From JBBKWJ01 sp037968895 (GTDB lineage Bacteria; Actinomycetota; Acidimicrobiia; Acidimicrobiales; SZUA-35): DNA of 7,349 nucleotides. Location: contig JBBKWJ010000081.1 in assembly GCA_037968895.1 (NCBI GenBank), forward strand, positions 1-7,349, read 5' to 3'. This document shows, one piece after another, positions 1 through 4,982 of the stretch. Under the pieces are notes generated by a model, which was given only the letters and a program-made list of their open reading frames with translations, did not search any database and was not told the origin of the DNA. Positions within the stretch are counted from its first letter, which is position 1. Every line of letters begins with the position of its first letter. A program made the position numbers and the translations under genes.

Positions 1-59
1 GCGGTGCCGAGGCGGGCGCCTCAGCCGCTGGTGCGATGTGGACGCCCCCTGCGGGCTAG
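1..59 (+). CDS. possible C-terminal end of an unknown plus-strand gene (partial)
   Basis: One plus-strand frame is open from the window edge to a TAG at 57-59. It encodes an Ala/Gly-rich tail ending in GAMWTPPAG. If real, it converges on the PAC2 gene with a 4-base CTAG overlap of the two stop codons (the PAC2 stop is the complement of 56-58). Only about 18 residues are visible, so no function can be given. A GC-rich inverted repeat (9-14 with 17-22) lies inside it. The other frames here are also short and open, so this is a weak call. Confidence 0.3.
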   Translation, partial: GAEAGASAAGAMWTPPAG

Positions 60-898
60 TCCTGGTCGCGAAGAAACTCTTCGAGGTCTTGGATGAGTTC
101 TTCGGCCGACTCTGGCTTCATCGCGGCGTCGTATTCGTGCTCGAGTTGTGACACGTAGTTGGCCATGTCGTCGTCGTTTGAAACGAGCCGTGTGATCTGC
201 GTTTCATATGCCTGCGCGCCGATTTCGAGAGAGGCCGCAGGAATCTTGATTTCTAAGAGCTGCGCGATGCGTTCGACGAGCGCGAGTGCGGCCTTTGGCG
301 AAGGAGCGTGGGGAGCGTAGTTTGGCACCGAGCCCCACAACGACACGGTCTCGAGTCCTGCTTGGGAGAGGTATTGGCTGAGTACGCCAACAATTCCGGT
401 AGGGCCTTCGTAAGTGGACGGCTCGAGATCGAGGCGGTCTCGGAGCACCGTGTGAGGAGATGTTCCAAACACCGTAATGGGCCGAGTATGGGCTACTTCG
501 GCGATCAGGGCGCCGAGGCTGACAACCATTCTGGCGTTGTATTCGGCCGCCATTGCAACGACCTGCTCGCCAAAGGTACGCCACCGGAGTTGTGGCTCGT
601 GGCCGAGCACAATGAGGAGGTCATGGTCGTGCTCAGGCAGACGAGCAAAATGGAAGACGGTGTCTGGCCATTCGATTTTGCGGCCAGTCTCGGTGAGCCG
701 CACAAACGGGCGCGTTGTCGAGAAGTCGAAAAATCGCTCGGAATCGATGCGCCCGACAACTCGAGCGTCGAATCGGTCGACGATGTGCTTTGCCGCTGTT
801 GACGCGGCGTCGCCTGCATCGTTCCACCCCTCGAACGCAAGAATCACGACGGTGTCGCGTAGGTTGTCGGGTTTTTCTTCCAACCGGATGTCTTCCAC
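56..898 (-). CDS. PAC2 family protein (proteasome-assembly-chaperone-like)
   Basis: A 280-residue protein of the PAC2 family, related in fold to the eukaryotic/archaeal proteasome assembly chaperone 2. Bacterial members are common in actinobacteria, and their role is not firmly established. Visible hallmarks are the N-terminal AFEGWNDAGDAAS (residues 21-33), a central segment with GALIAEVAHTRP (129-140) and SPHT, the PTGIVGVLS turn (166-174), a VPNYAPHAPSPKAAL segment (191-205), and an acidic C-terminal helix ending EEFLRDQD, typical of the actinobacterial branch. Length is normal. The GTG start at 898 is supported by a TAGCCT -10 element ending six bases upstream, implying a leaderless mRNA. 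It is divergent from the GNAT gene with about 66 bp between start codons. The family assignment is firm; any link to a bacterial proteasome is not shown here. Confidence 0.92.
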   Translation of the reverse strand: MEDIRLEEKPDNLRDTVVILAFEGWNDAGDAASTAAKHIVDRFDARVVGRIDSERFFDFSTTRPFVRLTETGRKIEWPDTVFHFARLPEHDHDLLIVLGHEPQLRWRTFGEQVVAMAAEYNARMVVSLGALIAEVAHTRPITVFGTSPHTVLRDRLDLEPSTYEGPTGIVGVLSQYLSQAGLETVSLWGSVPNYAPHAPSPKAALALVERIAQLLEIKIPAASLEIGAQAYETQITRLVSNDDDMANYVSQLEHEYDAAMKPESAEELIQDLEEFLRDQD

Positions 899-904
899 CG
901 GTAC

Positions 905-910
905 AGGCTA
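905..910 (-). promoter_or_regulatory. -10 element of the PAC2 gene, leaderless start
   Basis: On the minus strand the hexamer TAGCCT (TAnnnT type) is followed by exactly six bases and then the GTG at 898, so the predicted +1 coincides with the first base of the start codon. No convincing -35 element is seen at 16-18 bp. The same hexamer and spacing precede the GtrA-like gene at 4983. Confidence 0.5.
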
Positions 911-952
911 ACTCGGTCCACTGGCCTCACGCTTCCGCGGGCCGAAGTGTTC

Positions 953-958
953 CATACT
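953..958 (+). promoter_or_regulatory. -10 element of the GNAT gene, leaderless start
   Basis: CATACT matches TATAAT at four of six positions. It is followed by six bases and the GTG at 965, which places the predicted +1 on that GTG. No Shine-Dalgarno sequence is visible before any of the clustered GTG/TTG codons here. No clear -35 is seen. Confidence 0.4.
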
Positions 959-964
959 GTGTTG

Positions 965-1390
965 GTGCAGATTTATGTGGCAACCGAAGTCGACGCCAAG
1001 CTCATTGATGCTTTCGAGCGGCTTATTCCCCAGCTTTCGAAGTCGAATCCGCCTCCTGGAGCCGAGCAGCTCCAAGCAATGATCGACTCTGATGCATCGC
1101 ATATTCTTATGGCCGAAGAAGATGGCTACATCTACGGCAGTCTCACACTTATCCTTTTTCGCATTCCGACTGGACTTCGGGCGTGGATCGAAGATGTCGT
1201 TGTCGACAGTGAGGCCCGTGGCAAGGGCGTTGGTAACGCCTTGAACGCCGCCGCTCTTGAGATGGCCCGCGATGCTGGTGCTACAACGGTCGACCTGACC
1301 TCAAGGCCTAGTCGTGAAGCCGCGAATCGGCTCTACCAACGCATCGGGTTCGTTCCTCGAGAAACGAACGTGTACCGCTACGAGCTCTAG
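965..1390 (+). CDS. GNAT family N-acetyltransferase
   Basis: An acetyl-CoA-dependent acyltransferase of the GNAT superfamily. The substrate cannot be read from the sequence. Motif A is clear: IEDVVVDSEARGKGVGNAL, with the pyrophosphate-binding loop ARGKGVG. It is followed by the helix AALEMARDAG, the strand TTVDLTS, then SREAANRLYQRIGF (motif B, typical of the fold) and the ending ETNVYRYEL. The N-terminal half contains IPQLSKSNPPP and a LTLILFRIPTGLRAW strand. Start choice: GTG at 947, 959, 965 and 977 and TTG at 962 are all in frame. The GTG at 965 is preferred because of the -10 geometry upstream, giving 141 residues; starting at 947 would give 147. It converges on the cupin gene, with the two stops six bases apart in a palindrome. 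It is not in an operon. Confidence 0.9.
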   Translation: MQIYVATEVDAKLIDAFERLIPQLSKSNPPPGAEQLQAMIDSDASHILMAEEDGYIYGSLTLILFRIPTGLRAWIEDVVVDSEARGKGVGNALNAAALEMARDAGATTVDLTSRPSREAANRLYQRIGFVPRETNVYRYEL

Positions 1391-1400
1391 CCGCGGCTAG
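1387..1400. repeat. 14-bp palindrome spanning two convergent stop codons
   Basis: CTAGCCGCGGCTAG is a perfect palindrome that contains the TAG stop of the GNAT gene on the plus strand and the TAG stop of the cupin gene on the minus strand. It could fold as a 5-bp stem with a CGCG loop in either transcript. It has no U-run, so it is not a classical intrinsic terminator, though it may weakly terminate or stabilise both 3' ends. Confidence 0.6.
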
Positions 1401-1795
1401 CGAGGGCGATGCTCGGTGCCCGCTCCTGCGGTGATAAAGACGCAGGTCGTTGGTTCATCAACATTGGCGGTATGCCATGTTCCCGGCTGATTAATGGCGG
1501 CCTCGCCAGCGCTCAGGTTTGTCTGCACCTCCGCGCCGTCGATCTCTTGGATGAGTGTGACGGTGCCCGCGGTACACAGCACAACTTCAGTGCCGAGTGG
1601 GTGCATCTCCCAGACGTCCCATGACTCAGTGAAGGTGTGCATGGCGACCAGGCGACCCTCGTTGCCGTCGGCGCCGTGGCGTTTCGCGTAGTCCTCGTAC
1701 CAGGACATGCCGCCAGTGTGCTCTGGCTGGGGAACCGTTGTTGCGCCGAGGCCGAGGTGAAGCGGGAATCGAGTGAGGTCAATTGGTCCAGCCAT
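1397..1795 (-). CDS. small cupin-domain protein
   Basis: A single-domain cupin of 132 residues from the chosen start. The N-terminus is MAGPIDLTRFPLHLGLGA. Cupin motif 1 is the segment WEMHPLGTEVVLCTAG (residues 62-77) and motif 2 is GEAAINQPGTWHTANV (97-112). Likely metal ligands by position are His65, Glu70 and His108. The usual second His of the HxH pair is absent (Leu67), so metal binding may be reduced or different. The C-terminus ITAGAGTEHRPR is characteristic of a bacterial cupin subgroup of unknown substrate. Start choice: a GTG at 1885 and an ATG at 1870 are in frame, but both would overlap the divergent selenoprotein start. The ATG at 1795 lies exactly six bases after a TACTCT -10 hexamer and matches the expected N-terminus of such cupins. 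Enzyme or sensor activity cannot be told from the sequence. Confidence 0.87.
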   Translation of the reverse strand: MAGPIDLTRFPLHLGLGATTVPQPEHTGGMSWYEDYAKRHGADGNEGRLVAMHTFTESWDVWEMHPLGTEVVLCTAGTVTLIQEIDGAEVQTNLSAGEAAINQPGTWHTANVDEPTTCVFITAGAGTEHRPR

Positions 1796-1801
1796 TGGGG
1801 C

Positions 1802-1807
1802 AGAGTA
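1802..1807 (-). promoter_or_regulatory. -10 element of the cupin gene, leaderless start
   Basis: On the minus strand TACTCT (TAnnnT) is followed by six bases and the ATG at 1795, so the predicted +1 is the A of that ATG. This supports the short cupin start over the in-frame GTG at 1885. The -35 region is not recognisable. Confidence 0.45.
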
Positions 1808-1859
1808 GCCGACCTCGGACGCCCGGTGCTCTGGGATGGTGGGAGCGGGCTCGATGGGG

Positions 1860-1865
1860 CACAAT
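1860..1865 (+). promoter_or_regulatory. -10 element of the selenoprotein gene, possible leaderless start
   Basis: CACAAT matches TATAAT at four of six positions and is followed by six bases and the ATG at 1872. An adjacent in-frame ATG at 1869 would add one residue. As an alternative to leaderless initiation, a GGGG run at 1856-1859 could act as a weak ribosome binding site for 1869. No -35 is evident. Confidence 0.4.
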
Positions 1866-1871
1866 GGCATG

Positions 1872-2498
1872 ATGCTGAACCTCACTGTGTACTCCGATTA
1901 TCTTTGACCGTGGTGTTACGTCGGGGCCGTGCGCCTCGCTGCGATCGAAGAAGAGTTCGGCGACCAGGTACTCGTCGAGTGGAGGTCGTTCTTGTTGAGG
2001 GCCGAGCCTGAGCCGAGAACTATGGAGAAGTTCACCCGTTACACGAAGTCGTGGGAGACCCCGGCCTCGATGGAGCCAAGAACGCTGTTCAACGAGTGGA
2101 GCGGCGACCACGAGCCTCCGAGCCACAGCGTGCCATCGTCGGTTGCTGGCAAAGCCGCTGAAACCCTTGGACCCGACGTATATCGGGCGTTCTCAATGGC
2201 GATGTTCGAGGCGTATTTCACCGAGAACCGAACGATCTCTGATCGTTCGGTTCAACTCGACATTGCCGAATCGGTTGGCATCGATCGCAACGTCTTTGCT
2301 GAACTCTTGAATGACGAGTCGAAGGTGCTTGAACAGGCGGTCTGGAATGACTACCGCACCGCAATCAATAACGAGGTAACCGCGGTGCCGTCGGTTGTCG
2401 TCGAGAATCAGTGGGTACTGCCCGGAGCCCTCGACGAGGAGCAATACCGCCGCATTGTGCAGCGAGCGCTAGAGATCATGGCCGAAGAGTCCGAGTAG
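1872..2498 (+). CDS. selenocysteine-containing DsbA/FrnE-family thiol oxidoreductase (in-frame UGA = Sec12)
   Basis: A thioredoxin-fold DsbA-family protein, probably a cytoplasmic FrnE-like disulfide oxidoreductase since no signal peptide is visible. Reading through the TGA at 1905-1907 gives the N-terminus MLNLTVYSDYLUPWCYVG, in which Sec12-Pro13-Trp14-Cys15 takes the place of the CPWC active site normal for the family; the strand-plus-motif context (YSDYL before, YVGAVRLAAIEEEF after) is exactly what FrnE homologues show. Further family marks are VEWRSFLLRAEP (35-46), the helical insertion with FTENRTISD (116-124), and the cis-Pro loop TAVPSVVVENQWVLPGA (170-186, Pro173). Total length is 208 residues, normal for the family. 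Calling the gene from the GTG at 1929 gives a 189-residue protein without its first strand and active site, which is implausible. A SECIS-like hairpin follows the TGA directly. The alternative is a nonsense mutation in a Cys codon. Sec readthrough is favoured because the rest of the frame is intact and the hairpin is present. No selA, selB, selC or selD is in the window. Confidence 0.85.
1905..1940 (+). promoter_or_regulatory. bacterial SECIS-like stem-loop directly after the UGA
   Basis: The RNA just after the UGA can fold with 1912-1916 pairing to 1931-1935 (two of the five pairs are G-U), an unpaired U at 1917, an upper stem 1918-1920 with 1928-1930, and a 7-base loop 1921-1927 that contains GGGG (1923-1926). 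Two more pairs (1909-1910 with 1937-1938) extend the base beyond a U-U mismatch. A bulged U below a short upper stem, with G residues in the apical loop, is the SelB-recognition layout known from the Escherichia coli fdhF SECIS. The loop starts 13 bases after the UGA, slightly closer than in fdhF. The fold was drawn by hand; no free energy was calculated. Confidence 0.7.
2225..2253. repeat. perfect 13-bp inverted repeat with a 3-base loop inside the selenoprotein gene
   Basis: GAACCGAACGATC at 2225-2237 is the exact reverse complement of 2241-2253, separated by TCT. The hairpin falls on codons for ENRTISDRSVQ (residues 118-128). The peptide is ordinary for the family up to TISD, so the coding function is kept, but a 13-of-13 match with a 3-base loop is far beyond what short coding palindromes usually show. 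It resembles no known terminator, having no T-tract. Confidence 0.85.
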
Positions 2499-2679
2499 CG
2501 CCGCGTGGTTCGGTGGCATCTTCGATAGTTGCGTCTGCTGCTTGTTGGCGATGTAGTGCCGTGATCAGAGCGGTGAGTGCCTCAAGGGCTTGTTCGCGGC
2601 GAAGGGCCCATGCTCCGGGAGTGAGCATCGCGACGGAGCGACGAATCTGCTCCCAGGCTTCTGGCGTGTCTTCGGTCAT
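2476..2679 (-). CDS. 67-residue protein of unknown function, candidate SOS-regulated gene
   Basis: I do not recognise a family. The protein has an acidic N-terminus (MTEDTPEAWEQ), then a predicted amphipathic helical segment, IRRSVAML, a TPGAWALR turn, and a helix REQALEALTALITALHRQQA, ending in a polar, probably disordered tail. There is no membrane span, signal peptide, Cys or catalytic motif. It is likely to be a real gene because it sits under a complete promoter: -35 TTGCGC, a 17-bp spacer, -10 TAACGT, six bases, then the ATG at 2679. The spacer is occupied by a LexA box. Its last 23 bases overlap the convergent 3' end of the selenoprotein gene. The promoter implies DNA-damage induction; a role as a cell-cycle or replication effector would be speculation. 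Confidence 0.65.
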   Translation of the reverse strand: MTEDTPEAWEQIRRSVAMLTPGAWALRREQALEALTALITALHRQQAADATIEDATEPRGATRTLRP

Positions 2680-2685
2680 GCGTGC

Positions 2686-2714
2686 ACGTTACGAACAAAC
2701 GTTCGATCGCGCAA
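2686..2714 (-). promoter_or_regulatory. promoter of the 67-residue protein gene (-35 TTGCGC, 17 bp, -10 TAACGT)
   Basis: On the minus strand TTGCGC (complement of 2709-2714) and TAACGT (complement of 2686-2691) are separated by exactly 17 bp. The -10 is followed by six bases (2680-2685) and the ATG at 2679, so the transcript should be leaderless. It is the only promoter in the window with both boxes and ideal spacing. Confidence 0.6.
2692..2705. promoter_or_regulatory. LexA (SOS) box
   Basis: CGAACAAACGTTCG fits the Bacillus/DinR LexA consensus CGAACRNRYGTTCG at every position. It also has the core CGAAC-N4-GTTCG of actinobacterial SOS boxes; the right flank A at 2706 matches the extended mycobacterial form, the left flank does not. 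It occupies the -35/-10 spacer of the promoter firing into the 67-residue gene, so bound LexA would block RNA polymerase there. On the other side lies the 3' end of the dehydrogenase gene, so no other gene is a natural target. Confidence 0.75.
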
Positions 2715-2732
2715 CCAGGACGAACGACTTTC

Positions 2733-4016
2733 TTAGCCCTCTTCGTCTTCAACGACCTTTGGCTGGATCCTACTAATCATGCCGTTAGCGCCAACCACGT
2801 AGAGTTCGCCTGCGCCGTTGAACTCGAATCCGACGAGTGAGTTGGCTGGGGCCGTAATTGCGAGCGTGCGCAGAACTGGGCCATCCGCCGTTGCCTGCAG
2901 GCCGAAGATCTCGCCAGTGCAGAAATCGCCGAAGATATAAACGCCGTTGAGGAGCGGCATGGTTTCGCCCCGATAGACGACGCCGCCGGTTACGCCGCAT
3001 CGGCCATCGTCGTGCGTGTACGTGATGTACGGCGCTTGGTAGTTTTCGGGAGCGGGCGCATCGCTGGTTGGGAGATCGCCCTCAATGATGCTCCAGCCGA
3101 GGTTGGCGCCCTTTCCTCCGTCGCTCGACGAGGGAAGGTAGTTGATCTCTTCGCTCTGATCTTCGCCGACGTCGGCCAACCAGAAATCACCCGATACAGA
3201 GTCGAACGACAACCGGGCTGGTGACCGCACACCGTAGAGCCAGGTGCCAGGGCTGTCAGGGAACGGGTTGCTCGTTGGCGTGAGGTAGGCATTTTCACCG
3301 TCAGGAGTTGGGTCGATCCGCAGAACCGAACCAAGGGCAGTGGCAACGTTCTGGCCGTTCTGGTCGGGGTCTCCCTTGCCGCCTCCATCGCCGAGCCCTA
3401 TGTATAGGTAGCCGTCTGCGCCTATTGCGAGACCACCGCCTGCGTTGGTGGTGTCTGAACGAGGAACCCGGATCAGATCTCGTCGTGACTCGACATCGGC
3501 CTGGCCTCGGGACGTCATGTCGTAGGCGCTCACAACGATGTCGTTCGCGAGATCTGTGTAGAAGACATACAGCGACCGGCCGTCGGTTGAGAACGTCAGG
3601 TTAAGTAGCCCGTTCTCTCCGGTGGTGCTGACCTCGGCTGTGATGTCGAGCACCGGAGTGGAGTCGATTCGCACGGTCTCCACGAGGCGAGTCGAGACGG
3701 TTCGCTCGACTCGCGTCACAAGCCCTTGGCGCTGAGCCACCCAAAGGTCGATTGAAGCCGCCCGCGTGGCGACTGCCGTCGGCTGGTCGATCTCGACAAC
3801 GGGGAAGAGATCGAGGTCGACGTCGAGCCAGGCGGGGTCTTCAACCGCAGCGAGAGGTGGTGTCTCTGAGGTCGTTTGGCTCGGCTTGGCTGGCTCATTC
3901 GCCTGCTCGGCGGCGAGCTCAGCGCGTTGGGCTGCGATCGGGTCGTCTGGTTCGTTGTTGGGGAGGCACGCGGGGAGTGCGAGAAGCGTCGCAATGGCGA
4001 ATGTCAGTCTTTTCAC
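2733..4016 (-). CDS. lipoprotein of the glucose/sorbosone dehydrogenase (PQQ-dependent sugar dehydrogenase-like) family
   Basis: A 427-residue secreted beta-propeller protein of the family that includes PQQ-dependent soluble aldose/glucose dehydrogenases. The N-terminus MKRLTFAIATLLALPAC is a lipoprotein signal peptide with lipobox LPAC (Cys17), followed by a low-complexity, Ala/Glu/Pro-rich linker to about residue 60. Propeller motifs are GLLNLTFSTDGRSLYVFYTD (136-155), the PDGYLY-type blade GADGYLYIGLGDGGGKGDP (199-217), GSVLRIDPTPDG, YGVRSPARLSFD (261-272, with the Arg expected at the cofactor site), VGEDQSEEIN (283-292), NLGWSIIEGD, and CGVTGGVVYRG plus GVYIFGDFCTGEIFGL, whose Cys340 and Cys366 may form a disulfide. 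Oddity: the catalytic-His segment NHNGG reads NAGGG (191-195), so His is Ala. Start: the GTG at 4016 overlaps the upstream TGA as GTGA; an upstream extension to 4175 has a basic, non-homologous leader and was discarded. It is probably translationally coupled to the thioesterase. A non-catalytic binding role is possible. Confidence 0.85.
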   Translation of the reverse strand: MKRLTFAIATLLALPACLPNNEPDDPIAAQRAELAAEQANEPAKPSQTTSETPPLAAVEDPAWLDVDLDLFPVVEIDQPTAVATRAASIDLWVAQRQGLVTRVERTVSTRLVETVRIDSTPVLDITAEVSTTGENGLLNLTFSTDGRSLYVFYTDLANDIVVSAYDMTSRGQADVESRRDLIRVPRSDTTNAGGGLAIGADGYLYIGLGDGGGKGDPDQNGQNVATALGSVLRIDPTPDGENAYLTPTSNPFPDSPGTWLYGVRSPARLSFDSVSGDFWLADVGEDQSEEINYLPSSSDGGKGANLGWSIIEGDLPTSDAPAPENYQAPYITYTHDDGRCGVTGGVVYRGETMPLLNGVYIFGDFCTGEIFGLQATADGPVLRTLAITAPANSLVGFEFNGAGELYVVGANGMISRIQPKVVEDEEG

Positions 4017-4876
4017 GACGTGAGCTTTCGGATGAGACCCTCTTGGACGACGGACACGACAAGCTTTCCGTCCTGGTAGATCAGGCCGCGGGCGAGACCG
4101 CGAGCCCCAGACGCCGAGGGTGTGTCTTGGGCGTACAGAAACCATCGATCGGCACGGAACGGGCGGTGGAACCACATTGCGTGGTCGAGGCTGGCCATCA
4201 TCACATTACCTTCGACGTGTGTAATGCCGTGAGGTCGCGTCACAGTGTCAAGAAGACTCATATCTGACGCGTAGGTAAGCACGCATTGATGGAGGACATC
4301 GTCGTCGGGTAGCTCGCCGTCCGCTCGCATCCACACGAATTGGTTTGGCGCAAGCGGCTCACCATTTCGCCCAATCGGGTCGGGTCCGACATAGCGAGTG
4401 TCTATTGGACGTGGCCGCGTGTACCAGTCGCCGAGCAGGTCGGCGTGAGCGGCATTTCGGGTATGGAAATCTGGCAATGTCTCGGGGCCAGGGATGTCAG
4501 CTGGCGCATCAACCTGATGATCAAAGCCTTCCTCGACCGAGTGAAACGACGCAGAGAGATGGAAGATCGGGGCACCGTGCTGGATGGCGACGACTCGCCG
4601 TGTGGTGAACGAGCGTCCGTCACGGATGCGTTCTACCTGGTAAAGGATCGGCACTGTCGGGTCGCCGGGGCGAAGAAAGTAGGCGTGCAACGAATGTGCG
4701 GGGGAGTCGGTAACCGTGCGTGACGCCGCGACGAGGGCCTGGCCCGCGACTTGGCCGCCAAAGACGCGTTGGCGACTCTCGTCTGGCGAGTCACCACGAA
4801 ATACGTTGACCTCGATCTGTTCGAGGTCAAGAAGACTGACGAGATTTTGTACTGCGTGTTGGCTCACGCCGACCAT
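4013..4876 (-). CDS. tesB: acyl-CoA thioesterase II
   Basis: A double hot-dog fold thioesterase that hydrolyses acyl-CoA to free acid and CoA in the cytoplasm. It has 287 residues, the normal length. Visible motifs are NLVSLLDLEQIEVNVFRG (11-28), VFGGQVAGQAL (38-48), HAYFLRPGD (64-72), GRSFTTRRVVAIQHG (87-101), ADGELP, and LTYASDMSLLDT (200-211). The catalytic residues of the Escherichia coli enzyme (Asp204, Thr228, Gln278) correspond to Asp205, Ser229 (in MASLDHAMWFHRPF; Ser instead of Thr, a conservative change) and Gln278 (in VVQEGLIRK). Start: the ATG at 4876 is used. The GTG at 4867 is also possible and would place a CACAAT hexamer seven bases upstream. A TTG at 4915 adds a segment with no family similarity. 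No ribosome binding site is visible. It is the first gene of a two-gene operon with the lipoprotein dehydrogenase. Confidence 0.92.
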   Translation of the reverse strand: MVGVSQHAVQNLVSLLDLEQIEVNVFRGDSPDESRQRVFGGQVAGQALVAASRTVTDSPAHSLHAYFLRPGDPTVPILYQVERIRDGRSFTTRRVVAIQHGAPIFHLSASFHSVEEGFDHQVDAPADIPGPETLPDFHTRNAAHADLLGDWYTRPRPIDTRYVGPDPIGRNGEPLAPNQFVWMRADGELPDDDVLHQCVLTYASDMSLLDTVTRPHGITHVEGNVMMASLDHAMWFHRPFRADRWFLYAQDTPSASGARGLARGLIYQDGKLVVSVVQEGLIRKLTS

Positions 4877-4970
4877 TGTGCCCGCGACACGCGGACAGAT
4901 GGTGGCGCTGGCCAAGGAAGTCAGCGGAGTGCCTAGTGGCGGGGTTGCTCTCGGAAGGTTGTCGCGGCGC

Positions 4971-4976
4971 TAGCCT
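4971..4976 (+). promoter_or_regulatory. -10 element of the GtrA-like gene, leaderless start
   Basis: TAGCCT followed by six bases and the GTG at 4983 places the predicted +1 on the start codon. It is identical in hexamer and spacing to the PAC2 promoter. A TTGCTC at 4945-4950 is too far upstream (20 bp) for a good -35. Confidence 0.5.
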
Positions 4977-4982
4977 CGACTC

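Noticed and set aside
308..802. Long plus-strand frame opposite the PAC2 gene
   Set aside because: It is an antisense shadow. The composition lacks any family signal, whereas the minus-strand PAC2 motifs are clear.
1397..1885. Longer cupin starting at the GTG at 1885 (162 residues)
   Set aside because: The extra 30 residues are not cupin-like and would overlap the selenoprotein start on the other strand. The ATG at 1795 has a well-placed -10 element and a better N-terminus.
2229..2249. Second SOS box within the selenoprotein gene hairpin
   Set aside because: CGAAC and GTTCG are present but separated by 11 bases instead of the required 4.
1929..2498. DsbA-family gene starting at the GTG at 1929 (189 residues)
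   Set aside because: It removes the first beta-strand and the active-site motif, both of which are encoded in the same frame just upstream across the TGA. A thiol oxidoreductase without its active site is much less likely than Sec readthrough.
2733..4175. Dehydrogenase-like protein with 53 extra N-terminal residues
   Set aside because: The extension lies inside the thioesterase gene, is basic and Arg/Pro-rich, and would bury the lipoprotein signal peptide that begins at the GTG at 4016.
3752..4267. Plus-strand frame opposite the thioesterase/lipoprotein junction
   Set aside because: It is an Arg-rich antisense shadow without motifs and spans the junction of two well-supported genes.
4013..4915. 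Thioesterase starting at the TTG at 4915
   Set aside because: The 13 added residues have no family similarity, and TTG without a ribosome binding site is weaker than the ATG at 4876 or the GTG at 4867.
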